NCBI GenBank assembly: GCA_021234155.1
Contig: JAJEKV010000035.1
Coordinates: 8,555,891 to 8,619,890, forward strand
Length of the DNA stretch: 64,000 bases
Origin: Isoetes taiwanensis
Lineage: Eukaryota; Streptophyta; Lycopodiopsida; Isoetales; Isoetaceae
Direction: 5' to 3'
The notes beneath the pieces are model-generated. The model did no database searches. It saw only the letters and a list, made by a program, of their open reading frames with translations, and was not told where the DNA came from. The position numbers and the translations under genes were made by a program. Within the stretch, counting starts at the first letter, position 1. Each line of letters begins with the position of its first letter. Positions 1 to 12,545 of this stretch are shown here, in pieces.

Positions 1-626
1 GATCGATTAAGATACAATTGTTGTGGATTGTAGCCAGAGCTGATTTTCTGCACATGCCTGACACTGGCCGCCATTAATGCATCATCCACACGTGTCATGT
101 ACTAATAATTTTCAAAAAAAAAATTAGACGAGAACAGAAATTGGACACTACATTACATAATGTGGCCGAAATCTGAGACCGTACATTTATTACATAAGAT
201 TTTTAAAGGTTTTTCATGGTATTCGTATGAAAATACAGCAAATGCTGATGGTGGCATGCTGGATTCTAAACATGAGCATCTAGATTTTTTTCTTGTGTCG
301 CCGTGTGTGCCTGCACATGGTTTCCTATTCAAGACTGCGTAGGTGGCTGGGTGGGCATCGGGAGGCGATGGCAATGGAGGCGATGGAGGCGATGGGGAGC
401 AAGGCGCACAGGTGAGCGGTTTGGCGCTGTGCTTGTGTTTTGTTGGTTTTCAAATGCTTCCAACTCCAGCTCTTCGAAGTCTGGATCCTGCTTGCATCTC
501 CGGATACTATTTCTACCTCAAGCTCTTCCACATCTCCGTGCCATAAGTTAAACAGGGCTCCGCGAAAGGGCACCATAGCCAGAAGGGCGTGAAGAAAAAT
601 CGACGGAAATGCTCTGTATTGGATAA

Positions 627-823
627 GATGAAAGGAGGGACAGATAGCCTCATGTTTTCGCGAATGTTTTACCTTAACATTTTTTGCATGACCTATGTTT
701 TTCTTCTGTAATACAGATGAAAGAAGGGACATATTGCCTTGTGTTTTCACGAATGTTTTTGCCTTGAGGTTTTCTGCATAATTTGTGTTTTTGCCTTGAG
801 GGTTTTTGCATAATCTGTGTTTT
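627..823. repeat. two-copy tandem repeat with partial third unit
   Basis: A segment starting GATGAAAGGAGGGACA at 627 recurs at 716 as GATGAAAGAAGGGACA, a period of about 89 bp. The second copy is followed by a shorter duplication of the part containing TTGCCTTGAGG and GCATAAT. The copies have diverged by scattered substitutions. Confidence 0.7.
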
Positions 824-824
824 A

Positions 825-960
825 CAGGGCTTGGAGCACTGTTGCAGCAAATTCTTGCCATAGCCACAAAAGAAAAACTTGTTGAAGATCCTCAAAGGCT
901 GGTTCATTAGGTAAGCCAAGGGCATAAGAATTTTATTGGGGTTCGATTCCCCAAGCCCTG
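825..960 (+). other. tRNA/SINE-like remnant with T-arm motif
   Basis: GGGGTTCGATTCCCC at 938-952 has the form of a tRNA T-arm, that is a pol III B box. CAGGGCTTGG at 825-834 is the exact reverse complement of CCAAGCCCTG at 951-960, like an acceptor stem, but the 136-nt spacing is far too long for a tRNA and no good A box or anticodon arm is visible. It may be a decayed SINE or a chance motif. Confidence 0.25.
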
Positions 961-1019
961 GTCTGTTGCAAGTCTGAGCTGTATCAGGATAAAAAATTAA
1001 ACTGGATTGTGAAGCTTCA

Positions 1020-1083
1020 AATAAGTTTAAGCCCTGAGCATCGGATTGGAGAATAAGTTTAAGCCATGAGCATCGGATTGGAG
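1020..1083. repeat. 32-bp tandem duplication
   Basis: Two adjacent 32-bp units, 1020-1051 and 1052-1083, start AATAAGTTTAAGCC and end CGGATTGGAG. They differ at one base (CCCTGAG against CCATGAG). The second unit ends one base before the proposed LTR start. Confidence 0.9.
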
Positions 1084-1084
1084 C

Positions 1085-2667
1085 TGTGACGTTCCAAGTA
1101 TTTATACGTTAGACATATAAATATATTGACACATCATCCAGTATAGATACGCCACCATGGGGTACCTAAAAGGGATTAAATTAGCTATGCTAATTTAATT
1201 ATTAAGGATAATAACCTATAATTAAGGAATTAATATTTAAAAAGGATAATTAAGCCAATTATGGTTTGGGAAGGCACCACGTGGCCAAACTCGATTGGCC
1301 AGCATGGTGGTTACTAATTGGATCCATTAAGGTGGATCACCACCCCCATATCAACCATAATCGAACCAGCAGAGCGCCCAAGGAGCAGTTGAGCACCCAA
1401 GAATTGTTGCTGACTTCACCAAATCGCTGAACAACCACTAGCTGTCGCTGCCACCCTAGCTCCAGCACTATGGAAGCACCCCACGATAATGGTTCCAGCC
1501 GAAACACGGGTTAGTAGTAGTTTAGCTTGTGATTTGTAGGATAGTACTTCAGTACTCTTTTCTGATTGCCTTTGATGAGATTAACCCTTCTGTGGTAAGT
1601 AGGACTACATTTCATTTAAGAATGGTACTCTGTTAAGGAATGATCGATGTATCTATGAAGTATTTCAATAGCTTTCCATTAAACAGGGGTTTAAAGGGGG
1701 GGTAGAGACCTCTGAGCTCATGTATGATAGTATGTTCCTAGATAGGGCCCTGTAATATTCCCATTATTGCGGCCTGTGTACAAGAGACCACCGTAAGACG
1801 CTATGGTCCGCTTAGCACCGAAGAAGGGACGCAGTGGTGAAGTGGGGGTGGGGTCTTGCACGAACATAAAAGGCTCTGAGACTCCCGGGTGGGCTAGGCC
1901 CGATGGAAGCCTGGCCACGAGAGGGGCGGGTATGGGTCCGACACTCCCCAGGTGTAGAGGTGTGGTCCGTTATGGAGCATCTTGCACTTTGAGTAGATTT
2001 AGGGTGAGTAAGTTGGGTACCGGATGCGGGGGTCGGCTGCGCGCACGTATTCTCTAGCTCACCCATGGAACCACGGCGGATCACGGAAGGGGACGCTTCC
2101 CCGACCCTCATCGGACCAGGGGAAGTCATGAACCCCCGAGTAGGCTCAAAGGGTGGCACCATGAGTTCAAGGTCTCTGGGAAGGCTATAGCGAAGCCATA
2201 GCGTGGATCGACCCATCCGCAAAGTGTGCACAGGAGGGGCGGATGGAGTGGACAACCCTAGCCGATGTTCTATGCCAGCCTAACGCCAAAGTTATACCTC
2301 TGTCTGGCGATCTCTTGAGACCGAAAGTCGGGATCCATCCTCTGTGAGTCGAACAGGGGTAGAACACGGGGTTGGGGGGTGTTTCGTAGGTTTAGATGCA
2401 TATTCTTTGCCGCTGGTATTTGGATGGATGTGTCACCCCCTTCGGTGGTTATTTATATATAATTTACGTTGTGTGCTAACCTTGTATTCATGCTCACACG
2501 TAGGGGAGCCCATCGGCGTGGTTTAATGACACCTCACAGAAACCTTCACCCGAGCATCTCTAATAGGATGGCCCGGCGCACGGAGGTTCTCCGCCATGGC
2601 AAGATGGTTGCCATGGGAGGGGAAAGTCTCGATGTATACCACGGGTCGATATATTCTGGGAGCCACA
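1085..2667 (+). repeat. 5' LTR
   Basis: It starts TGTGACGTTCC at 1085 and ends GCCACA at 2667, giving the usual TG...CA ends. The part from 1138 on (CCAGTATAGATACGCC) is shared with 19372-20899. Two bases after its end lies the primer binding site. Open frames inside it (for example around 1803-2255) are LTR sequence, not genes. Confidence 0.7.
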
Positions 2668-2669
2668 GT

Positions 2670-2695
2670 TGGTATCAGAGTCGTGGATTTCGATT
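2670..2695 (+). other. primer binding site (initiator tRNA-Met type)
   Basis: TGGTATCAGAG at 2670-2680, continuing TCGTGGATTTCGATTG, matches the well-known complement of the 3' end of plant initiator tRNA-Met used to prime reverse transcription, with extended agreement into the T-arm complement. It lies 2 bp after the proposed LTR end, where a primer site must be. Confidence 0.8.
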
Positions 2696-2888
2696 GCTCG
2701 AATCATAGCACCGACCAAACCCTAACTCGTTAGTTGTTAGTTAGGTAGTAGTTAAGCTAGAGTGATTGTTTAGCTCTTTGATGTTTGGTCTGTGTTAGGT
2801 TGATGTAGTAGGGTGTAAGTCTTAATAAGTTTAGGGCAACTGGAGACCCCAAGTTTGGAGGGGTTATAAATTTTTGTGAGTAGTTCAG

Positions 2889-3902
2889 ATGAAGGAGAAA
2901 GTGGTTCCATTGGATCGGGCGTACTCCAAATACCTTAGGAACCATCGGCCGGGCGAAAAAAAATGGTCGAGAAGGCGAAAAAAGTCAACTCGGGCGCCAT
3001 TGAATTTTGTCGAATCTTCTGCGCCGCTGTGGGAGAGTCTAAAATCTTTGTCGGCCACCGACCGTACCCGTCCTTGAAGTCAACCCGGCCCGAAAGTCCC
3101 CCGGCCAGCGTGCTTTTCGTCGACCCCCAGTCGCGGTGGGAGCGCGTAGAATGCCGTCGGCGCCCGACCGTAATTTTTCCGCGTATTTCCGCCGTATAAA
3201 TATTTTATAAAAAATAAATAAATAAAAGTTAATAGGAAAAATTTTAAAATTTTAAAAGTTAGCCGGCCGTTAAAGTTATTATCTCCGCCAGCTTCCTTAC
3301 ACCATGGTCGAGCAACCTGACCTGGTCATGATGTTGATTAAGCTCTACCCTCCCGAATGTGAAGGACACCACAGGAGAGGAGGACATAAGGAAAGAGGCG
3401 CATCAACCGTAAACTTGGCCAGGAGGATGACCGCCGAGATAGAACGAGCCGATACGCGGCTCGAGGTAGGGGAGTACGGCACCCTGGGGATGGAGTCGTC
3501 GTCATAGATGGCGTGGCGATCGAGATTCCCCCATACCGATGGGATGAGGATTCCCACGCCTTCATATGGGGATCCCCGACACAAAGATAGATTACTTAAT
3601 AATGATTCAGATAGATATGGCCCCAATGCCCAATCGGTACCATGAAACTCCCCGCCCGCATTGTAGAGCCGCCTATCATTGTGGAGGTTGAGGAAGACCT
3701 TAGGAGAGCTCGTGAGTTCAAGGAAGAGCAGGAGAGGATCCAAAGGGAAAAGGAGGAGAAGGCTCGCAAGAGCAAAATGGATCAACAGTATGGAGGGGAT
3801 CGTGGGGCGTGGCCCACCCCCAACAAGCATAATGACCGCGGAAGCACCGGAGGAAATTCGTGGGGTCCGAAGTCCGGCAAATCAAGCATAAGGAAAAATT
3901 GA
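2889..3902 (+). pseudogene. gag-like remnant of the LTR retrotransposon
   Basis: This is a set of short plus-strand frames downstream of the primer site. One begins at 3304 in good start context (ACACCATGG) and runs to 3507. Another, 3642-3902, encodes a charged helix (EEDLRRAREFKEEQERI) followed by a Gly/Asn/Lys-rich basic tail (SWGPKSGKSSIRKN), the usual look of a gag C-terminus. The frames are mutually shifted and no CCHC knuckle is visible, so no intact gag is encoded. Assignment rests mainly on position and composition. Confidence 0.4.
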
Positions 3903-4404
3903 GGACCGTCGGGGCTTTTGAAAGAATGTGAGTCTCCCGCCCAGCGTGAGCGGGTGGATGCGCCCCACCGCTTGTTGGGGCTAAGACTGCGACTACCAAA
4001 GGGGCCGCCCCAACCCTCGCCCCACAGGGAAAACCCCACCTATCGTTCGGGTGCACCGCCGCCTTTACGGGAGATCCGTAGAAAGCCGTAAGTCCACCCA
4101 ACTTCGATACGGAAGCTCCCCCTTCGAGGTTGGTTCTGTGAGACGCCTAAGGGTTCAAAACCGACCTCCGCCTAGCAGTTTTGCCATCCCGGCGCCCAAG
4201 AGGTCGGAGGCCTATCGGTGGCACTCTTTGGTGACGCCAATCTTGCGCCCATCCACGCAAAGAGGGTCACCATCATGCCAAGGATTTAGGCCCTCAACCG
4301 CAGGATTCGGAGAGAGCATCCTTAGCAAATTTTGTCGGATATTTGCATTGTAAATATTTTTTTTGATATTTAATAAAAACTTACCTTTTATTTTGTATTG
4401 AGTA
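3903..4404. other. retrotransposon internal sequence, no gene recognised
   Basis: Short frames only. The composition changes from GC-rich gag-like sequence to AT-rich DNA at about 4340, with a run of Ts and ATTTAATAAAAAC before the promoter-like block at 4405. Confidence 0.5.
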
Positions 4405-4508
4405 TGAAATTGCTGACGTCAGCATAAATAAAAAGGGTTCAAAAGGGTTTTCAAAGTTTCATTTCCTTTGTTATATCTGTTTTTCTTCCTTCCTCCTCCC
4501 TTCCAGCG
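4405..4508 (+). promoter_or_regulatory. promoter-like block cut off from its gene by element A
   Basis: A perfect 12-bp palindrome GCTGACGTCAGC (4412-4423), the core of CRE/as-1 type bZIP sites, overlaps a TATA-like CATAAATAAAAAG (4423-4435). A pyrimidine-rich leader (TTTTTCTTCCTTCCTCC and on) follows, as in plant 5' UTRs. The element A insertion site is at 4505-4508. If A is removed, the leader runs straight into GCCATGG at 17086, the start of the ORF at 17088. This suggests the promoter and 5' UTR belong to that ORF. No transcript evidence is available. Confidence 0.45.
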
Positions 4509-4559
4509 GGGTGGAAGCACACTATAGTGGTTCGATTAGCTTGTCCCCCTTGTCCCCCC
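4509..4559 (+). repeat. element A left terminal inverted repeat and C-rich block
   Basis: GGGTGGAAGCAC followed by ACTATAGTGG aligns with copy B's left end GGGTGAAAGCATGTTGTAGTGG at 46275. The block of two CCCCC runs follows at about the same distance in both copies. Confidence 0.75.
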
Positions 4560-5079
4560 CAAAATAGTTAAAGAAGTAGCTGGTTCCCTTACTAATTTCT
4601 TTTGGCCTTTTATGGCAACAACCACGCCACGTAGAAAATTTTTAAAATTTTCCAAGAACCTCGGGCCAAAAGTTCCGTCCCAAGAAGCAAGCTCGGTGCT
4701 ATCAGATAGGTCTCAATGCTTGACCAGAGGATAGAGGATGATCCCATGAATCAAGACCTACTGATACAACCATGCCAACACGGTAAACCTATCTTTTACA
4801 TAACGTTTAGTTTTTCTTTTCAGATTACATTTGCAACACCATAAACGTTGAGGAGAACTAATGAAATGAAAGCTTCCTTGTTACTAGATTGGAGCAATGA
4901 GATTTCGGGATGTATAATCCGAGAAGAATCCTCGTTGTTTCTATGCGGCCGGGTAATTATGCGTGATTTTGGCATCCTCGGGTTTATTTTTTGCAAACAT
5001 GACATTAGGCTTCCAGAATCGGTAAGCCTGCATTACTTCTCCATTCTTCCGATAATTATATCTAGTGATGGAAGATACA

Positions 5080-8000
5080 AATGCACAATTCCAAAAGGAA
5101 AAGAAAGAGAACAACAGAAGCGTGAAACTTTGAAAAAAAAGAATGCAGAGAAAAACGAGAAAACAGAATTGATGACTATTATGCAAGAGGGTTCTACTAG
5201 TACCAGCCATAGTAAAATTCAAAAGAATAAGATTGTAGCTAGTTTAGTACTCTTTCTTTTGAGAAAAACTTCTCGAATGGACAAATGGGCTAAAAGAGAG
5301 AAGTTCTAAAGGAGTTCATGAAGCAAAAGGAAGTTGCAAGAGTTTCTTGATGACCAATTCAGAATATGGAGGTGAAGAACCATTTAATTGATAATATTAG
5401 AGAAAATATCCAAGAGGGTAAAATCTTCTACTCAGACAGATTCTATGGTCGCAAAAGCAGAGTGTACTTGCGATGTCTATTGGACAAGGTTGCACCATTG
5501 AAATTGTTAGTAAGAGAAGTTTGGGAAAAAGTTTTGGGAATCCATCCAAGAAATATTGTGATTGCAAGGGATAAACACAAGGAGATAGTCACTAATAAAA
5601 CTGGATGGGTGTTTTATAAAAGGTCAAAGAGGATCGATTCAATTGGAAATGATATTATTGAGTTGGTCCAGATTTTTTGGGACATAAATACAAGGGTCTC
5701 GCCAAATGTAAAAGACGTGAGATATAAAAGGTTGGAGAAGAATGTTAAAGAGGAGCATGCAACTCATTATCTGGAAGATACACGTGTTAGTTTATTGCCT
5801 TATTTTTATGCTTTACTTGTTTCCAAAGTTTTGGTAGCATGTTTGATGTATTTTATTTGGTTAGATTGAACTCAAATATATGTGTTTGATGAATGGTGTT
5901 TGCTAATTTTCCTAAATGATTTAGGCACTATGTAGTTGTGAGATACTTGCAAGTTGGAGTCCCAACCATAGTAGTAACTTATGTTTTAGTTCCATGTTAC
6001 AAGATGCATTTGGTGTGTTGCACCAAGTTACAAAGTTACAAAGCAGGACATGTTATGGACTTACCTTTGCACCCTAAAGGCCGTAGTTTTAGAGATAGTT
6101 GCGGTCATAGTCCGGTTGCAGTGGTGATTGTGTGGCGCTTGCAAGTTGCGTGTGTTAGTTCTAGTTGGCGCTTTAGGTGACAAGAGAGGTGTGGCAGTTT
6201 CAGTGCGTCCGTGTTAGGTGATAGTTAATGCTTACCAAATAGTAGTAGTCGAGATGCCACAAACCCTGACAGATCGTTTTAGGTGCAATAGATTCAGTTC
6301 TAGTTGTAGTTAGTCATTGTGAAGTCTTAGTTTTGCACCTAAGACATCATGCATGTAAACTGATTACTATTGTTGTTATTATCCAGTCTGAAATGTTCCT
6401 CAAATTCAAAGAGCAATATCCGGCAGTGAAGATCCGCCAAAGGGCTTTTGAGAAATTAAAGCCATGGTAACGCATTGAAATTGAAGCAATTTAACTCTTG
6501 TTGTTGCATACATCACGCAAGGGTTGCAAATGCTTTTAGATGGCTTTAATAGATTGAGAAATCAACATGTGAATCCTTGCAACTGTACATGTGATGTATG
6601 TCATCATATGGGAGATGTGGGAGAAGCTTGTTTTGCCAAGAGAAAGAAATATAAGACAACTACAGGAGTTGTGGCGCTCTATTCTTTGTGCAAAGGAGGA
6701 GAACCAGGAATTCCACAAAAAAGATTGCATAGATGGAGTTTGCACTAATTGTGGTATATCCCAGCTATCCATATGTCCACTAGAGTTAGCAACTGAAGGA
6801 TCTGTTAGTTGGGAGTACTGGGATTATGAAGAAGGTGGAAAAGATAAGTGAGAAAATCCAAAGAAAATACTGAAGCGTTTGTGGAAAGAAACTGAGCCGC
6901 GAGCTTTAGTACACAAGTTAATTGACAGGTTGGCTAAATTTCCCTTTGCATAGTTTCTGCATAAGTGGCGGTGCCAAGCAATTTAAGGAGTTGCCTGGAA
7001 AATCTTCCACCGTGTACTCTTTTTGTTTGTAGATTTTCTTTGAGAACTTTAGTATCCAGCTACAAAATTAGGTCCATCTGCATATTGGACTAGCAAACAA
7101 AAGTTACTATCTTAGTGCATATTACATACTTTTGTAGATCCCGTGATCAAATGATGTGATGAAGGATACCCATTATTATATATCGGATGACACAACGCAT
7201 GATACTTTGTTTGTTCAAAGATGCATTTATGATGCATTATGAATTTATGCAACAACAAGGAATAGATCCAAATAAACATTGGGTCTTTTCAGATGGAGCA
7301 AAGATCTCAGTTTAAGGCAAAGAAGACCTTTTACTTTGTCGGAAGGTATGCACATGCCACACATATACAGATGATGTGGAACTTTTTTGTTCCAACCATG
7401 GGAAAGGGAGCATGATGGAAAAGCTGTAGAATTGAAGAGATGGTTGAGGAATTGATGAAGAGACGGCAAGATCAAAAAAATAGAACGGCAGCAGATATAG
7501 TGAAGATAGCTAGGGAGAGCTTCTCATCCGTGGCTCCATCATCTAGTGTGAACAAGAAGCCAAGACGAAGATGGTTTTGGGAAGTGGTGGGGTGAATAGA
7601 AACAACCTTTGGGCAGCGAGATGCTGGAGGACACACAAAACATCCATTCCTGCTCATGCATTTAATCCGTAATGCCCTACCCAATTGCAGGTAAGGTGTT
7701 TGTCATCCTTTTGTGCAAAATTGCCTTGATGCTCAATGGGGTAAATGTATGAACAAAGAGTATGTAGATGATTGGAAGCTTAGAAGTTATTGAACCTAGC
7801 AAGGTTCTAATTGATGAATTTGAGCTACGCAAATCCAAAAAGAACAATTTCTCTTCAGGGTCAGCCCATGTTGAGTGATGCCGTAATAGTAGGTGATACG
7901 CTTCGTGGTAGCTCCAAAGGATAATGAAGAGGGTGCACTATTTTGATGGTACTATGCACAAAGACTAAGTATGTTGTGGAGGAAGACTTTGAGTTAAATG

Positions 8001-8280
8001 GACAAACATTTTATAGATGAGAGGAACTTCTTGAAGGTACTTATTTTGAAAAGGTACCAAGATCACGCGACAAGCTATATGTTTTATGCTCTAATGAGCC
8101 TGCTTATAGTTTATGCAACCCAAATTTGTGCAATTAAAGTGGACATGCCACAAGCAAAAACACCGAGTGAAGGGCAAGATCAGATACACACTCGAGAGGC
8201 CGATAGTGAGAAGATCTTGGACAATCTACCGGATGTATTATCGATGATGAAGACTAACACCCCGCAGTACATTTTGTAAA
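5080..8280 (+). pseudogene. DDE-like transposase of element A, frameshifted
   Basis: Fragments in several plus frames line up in order with the transposase of copy B. They are: KVLGIHPRNIV (about 5530); NVKEEHATHYLED (about 5740-5785); an intron-like gap; FKEQYPAVKIRQRAFEKLKP (about 6390-6465); a Cys/His cluster CNCTCDVCHH; VCTNCGISQLSICP then WEYWDYEE (about 6735-6835); LAKFPLHSF; a broken DFSENF (about 7035); WVFSDGA (about 7280-7300) then SQFKAK; and SNHGKGEHDGK (7393-7425) with a frameshift. The C-terminal part shares ADSEKILDNLP with copy B's ADEEKILENLP. The two acidic motifs plus HGKG-DG are typical of a DDE/D-type transposase family I recall from metazoans. The numerous stops and shifts make it inactive. 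The third acidic residue is not identified. Confidence 0.65.
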
Positions 8281-8689
8281 TGTTAGTTGAATGTAAGGTT
8301 ACCGCTTTTTTAGACATCATTTCCATTGATACCTTTCACTTGTTGGGTCACAACTATCTCAATGGATTCATACCGTTGACTGGATAAATGTTTTACGAGA
8401 ATTGCTCTCGATTTTGATTTATCATAATTGCTCGATTTGCTCAAACAAGGATAAATACTCTTAATCCTAAGCTTTGAATCTACATATGACTATAGCTCAG
8501 CTCAAAACTCGGCTTTTGTTGTTCTCATATTTTAGTAATTTCGATTTTTTGTTCTCATATTTGCTTGTTATTTTGTTATTCGATATTAGTCAAAATTCAT
8601 ACGCAGACACGAACATTTCCATTAGTCAAAATTCATACGCATACATGGTTGCTAGGGAGCATCAAATCTCGAGTAAATTGTTAGAGGAT

Positions 8690-8810
8690 TCACGTAACTT
8701 TAATATAAGCCGAACTTCAATATAAGTTGGAACTGCCCGAAGCCTTACCTAATAGCCGTGAACTTCAATATAAGCCGGAACTTCAATATAAGTTGAAACG
8801 CCCAGCTTAC
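8690..8810. repeat. short dispersed AACTTCAATATAAG repeats
   Basis: AACTTCAATATAAG(C/T) occurs four times between about 8707 and 8800, alternating with GCCG or TTGG and a recurring GCCCGAAG/CGCCCAG segment. This resembles a small rearranged tandem repeat. No gene is seen between 8281 and 9050. Confidence 0.7.
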
Positions 8811-9049
8811 CAAATACCAATGCTATTCAACCTGCTATGGGCCTTTTTTCAAATTCTTTTCAAAACAAAAGCAACTCATGTGTGTTGAGAATTTTGCTTC
8901 AATAACCTTCCTATCATAAAGGTTAGCCTTTGAAATATTTATCGTTCACTAGGGTCCGGTCACAAGACTCTTCTCTTCAAGGACCATTCAAATTTATTTT
9001 ATGAGTCCCAAAACAATGCACTCCTCGAAATAGCAAATTGCATCCTAAC

Positions 9050-10510
9050 ACCCACTTGGCACACGGGCACCCACTTGGCACACGTGGCACACGTGGCACT
9101 TCCTTACACCTAGGTGGCAAGTCAGAGTAATTATGTGTAATAACACTTTGAGATTATGTTGATACCTTTAGGCCTAGGTGGCACCCACTTGGCACACGTG
9201 GGCATGTTGATATCCTTAGGCCTAGGTGGCACCCCACTGGCACACGCGGCACACGTGGCACTTCCTTACACCTAGGTGGCAAGTCGAGTAATTATGTGTA
9301 ATAACACTTTGAGATTATGTTGATACCCTTAGGCCTAGGTGGCACCCACTTGGCACCCACTTGGCACACGTGGCATGATGACATGGCATGAAACAACTTG
9401 GCTTAGAGATGTAACATTTTTTAAAACAAATAAAAGTAGAATATTCTAGCATCGCCACTTGGACCGCACATGATGATCCGGTATTTTGTCCACATGGCAT
9501 GATGACATGGCATGACGACATGGCACTTCCTTACACCTAGGTGGCAAGTCGTAGTAATTATGTGTAATAACACTTTGAGATTATGTTGATACCCTTAGGC
9601 CTAGGTGGCACTCCACTTGGCACACGTGGCACAATAATGGCACTTCCTTACACCTAGGTGGCAAGTCGCAGTAATTATGTGTAATAACACTTGAGATTAT
9701 GTTGATACCCTTAGGCCTAGGTGGCACCCACTTGGCACACGTGGCATGTTGATATCCTTAGGCCTAGGTGGCACCCACTTGGCACACGTGGCACATGGCA
9801 CTTCCTTACACCTAGGTGGCAAGTCGTAGTAATTATGTGTAATAACACTTTGAGATTATGTTGATACCCTTGGGCCCAGGTGGCACCCACTTGGCACACG
9901 GGCACACGCGGCACTTCCTTACACCTAGGTGGCAAGTCGAGTAATTATGTGTAATAACACTTTGAGATTATGTTGATACCCTTAGGCCCAGGTGGCACCC
10001 ACTTGGCACACGGGCATGTTGATACCCTTAGGCCTAGGTGGCACCCACTTGGCACACGGCACACGTGGCACTTCCTTACACCTAGGTGGCAAGTCGAGTA
10101 ATTATGTAATAACACTTTGAGATTATGTTGATACCCCTGGGCCTATGTGGCACCCACTTGGCACACGCGGGCATGTTGACACCCTTTAGGCCTAGGTGGC
10201 ACCCACTTGGCACACCTCGCATGATGACATGGCATGAAACAACTTGGCTTAGAGATGTAACATTTTTTAAAACAAATAAAAGTAGAATATTCTAAGCACC
10301 GCCATTTGACCGGCACATGATGACTGGTGACTTGTCCACATGGCATGATGACATGGCATGACGACATGGCATGAAACAACATGGCATGATGACATGGCAT
10401 GAGACAAACTTGGCATGGCATGAGACAACTTGGCATGGCATGAGACAACTTGACATGGCATGAGACAACTTGACATTTTCTTAAAACAAATAAAAGTAGA
10501 ATATTCTAAG
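9050..10510. repeat. complex minisatellite block in element A
   Basis: Seven copies of CTTCCTTACACCTAGGTGGC occur at roughly 9100, 9261, 9526, 9642, 9801, 9914 and 10071. Most are followed by AATTATGTGTAATAACACTT and GTTGATACCCTTAGGCC, then CACCCACTTGGCACACGTGG. Sub-repeats of GGCATGATGACATGGCATGA and a segment containing AAAACAAATAAAAGTAGAAT (near 9430, 10270 and 10485) interleave. Many units contain self-complementary cores (CCACCTAGGTGG, CACGTG). Open frames across it are by-products of the repeats. Confidence 0.9.
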
Positions 10511-12545
10511 GATCTATCCTTATATAGGTCCTATCGAAGCTTTTATTATAGGCTACCTTTTCAGACAGATAATAAGTTCCTAGATATAGGATCTATATAG
10601 GATGACTATTCATTTCGTGATGCAAAATTTTGAATAAATAGCTTATGTTTTGGATTGCATTGCTTCACAAAATTTCTAGAGATGGCGCTGGATTAAGATC
10701 ACCTAAAAAGAGGCCAATGGAGGAATCACGGGTTCTTCCCAAAAACTTCAAAAACTTAGTGCAAGAGCTTCTGGTTCAGCTTGTTCCCGTGTGATGGTTT
10801 TGCAAACGTAAGGAGTTGATATTTCAAAAAGTGCAAAGATTGATAGATCGCTCCCGCTTCCATGAGGAACTCTTCTCAAGATGAAGATTGAAGTTCATGG
10901 AGACGGTGGCCTCAAAAAATTCAGCTCAAGATGCCTTTTGATTAGAGTGATCTCATGTACTACTATAAAGTATAGAATAGTATCTTATGCTTTTTAGTTT
11001 TTCTGGCCTACGTAACGTGGTTGTGAATATGTGTACCGGGTGTTCCCAGTAAAATGTTGACGGATTTATCATGATATAACCGTTTTTTTTTGGTATGTGA
11101 AAGCCTTATGGCATTTTTGTAAACAAAGTTGACTAATATAATATAATATGGTTTTACATATGTGTTCATTGTTTATGTTCTGTTAAAGGAAGCAGTCTTT
11201 AAGTTCTGTTGAATTCTGACTTCTATTTTCCTTTTGATGTTATTATTCTAATGATCCGATCCATACAATTCTCAAAGATCTTTGCTCAAAGATCTTTTGC
11301 TCAAAGATATATATTCTTGCACATACATGCTTGACATAGCATGCAACATCTAAAAACATTCCATGTAATATAACGATTAATACAAGTTTTTCTTTAATAC
11401 AAAGTTCGTAAATGCTTCAATTTGTAAACACAACTTCTCTTTCAGACTTCTACATCATGACATTACCTATTGAATCTGCTTATTCAGAGCAAGTTAATTG
11501 CATGCAAAAGCCTCAGCCATGTCATTACTGTAGCATAGGGTTTAGATACCAAAATGCTTGTGCATAATTTAGTGAAAGCAATTGCCTTAATCTTTTAGCT
11601 TGCTACTCACAAGGACTCTACAAAAAGTCTTGAAAACAATGGCTGTATGCTTTGGATATGAGCAATTCCATTAGCAACCTCAAGCAGGAATGATCTTTCT
11701 AAATTTGATAGCATTGGGATGATATTAAGTATCCGACCCTAGACCTCAATTCCTTCTTCGATGCAAATATGGATCTAATGTTTTCCGCGCTCAATCTACA
11801 AAATGCGTAACGGATTTGTCGCTTCATTCATATGCACATGCTTTGTGTTGCCATGTAAATACCGCATAATCTTTCCTTCCGCATGGTTTTGGAGTACAGC
11901 TTCTAATACCGCCAGAAGGTCCAATGAATATGCAGGACTTTATGAGGCGGTTCCATGTCAATACACATTATGTTCTAAGAAGAAGCGTAGATGCACATTA
12001 CCAATTGCACTATAAACAAAGCATTTCCATAAAAATCTAAACCGAAAACCATCATTTGATAAAAAATGTGAGGCAAAGCCAAATACAAATGTAAGGCAAA
12101 AGCCAAATAGTCATTGAACAAAACAATTTAATTCGCGGTACAAATGACACGACAAAAATACTCGAGCTTCATAGTCTTCCACTCACTCAATGTCAATGAT
12201 ACCGACATTTATTTGAGAATGTCCACGCTTTTTTAGAAACCTTATCCGTAAAGTTGGTCAATGGATTTGTTTTTCGTGATAGACTTCCACACTTTCATTT
12301 TCTAATAATCCTTCCAGCCAAGGTCTCAAATGTTCAGAGGAAGTCACCATCTATTCGAGATGGTTGGTAAGTATTGGGACATACCATTGAATGCGGGCTG
12401 TTTTTGAAACCATGGTACAAGATATCATCTATTAACAATGTATTCTTTTCATTCCACACCCCTTTGATTCCTGATATACCTTGCTCAACTCCTTCAACAT
12501 AATAGGCTTTCTATCAATCTTGAACGATGTGTTTGTGCACTTTCC
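10511..12545. other. element A interior, no gene recognised
   Basis: AT-rich sequence with only short frames and no family motif. The ATCTTTGCTCAAAGATCTTT region at 11276-11310 is a small local duplication. This segment separates the convergent transposase and minus-strand gene remnants. Confidence 0.5.

Larger units (their letters stand above)
1..1084. other. intergenic, repeat-bearing, no gene recognised
   Basis: No convincing coding region is seen. Short open frames here lack any recognisable motif and overlap tandem repeats. The stretch holds the direct repeats at 627-823, a tRNA T-arm-like motif near 938-952 and a 32-bp tandem duplication at 1020-1083 that abuts the LTR. Confidence 0.6.

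Noticed and set aside
825-960. Possible tRNA gene
   Set aside because: The T-arm-like motif and a distant 10-bp complementary stem are present, but there is no D-arm, anticodon arm or correct spacing.
1803-2255. Genes in the left LTR
   Set aside because: The same sequence recurs at 20041-20400 with indels that break the frames, so no protein is conserved.
9050-10510. CRISPR-like array
   Set aside because: Units vary in length and spacing, spacers are themselves repetitive, and the context is eukaryotic. It is a minisatellite.
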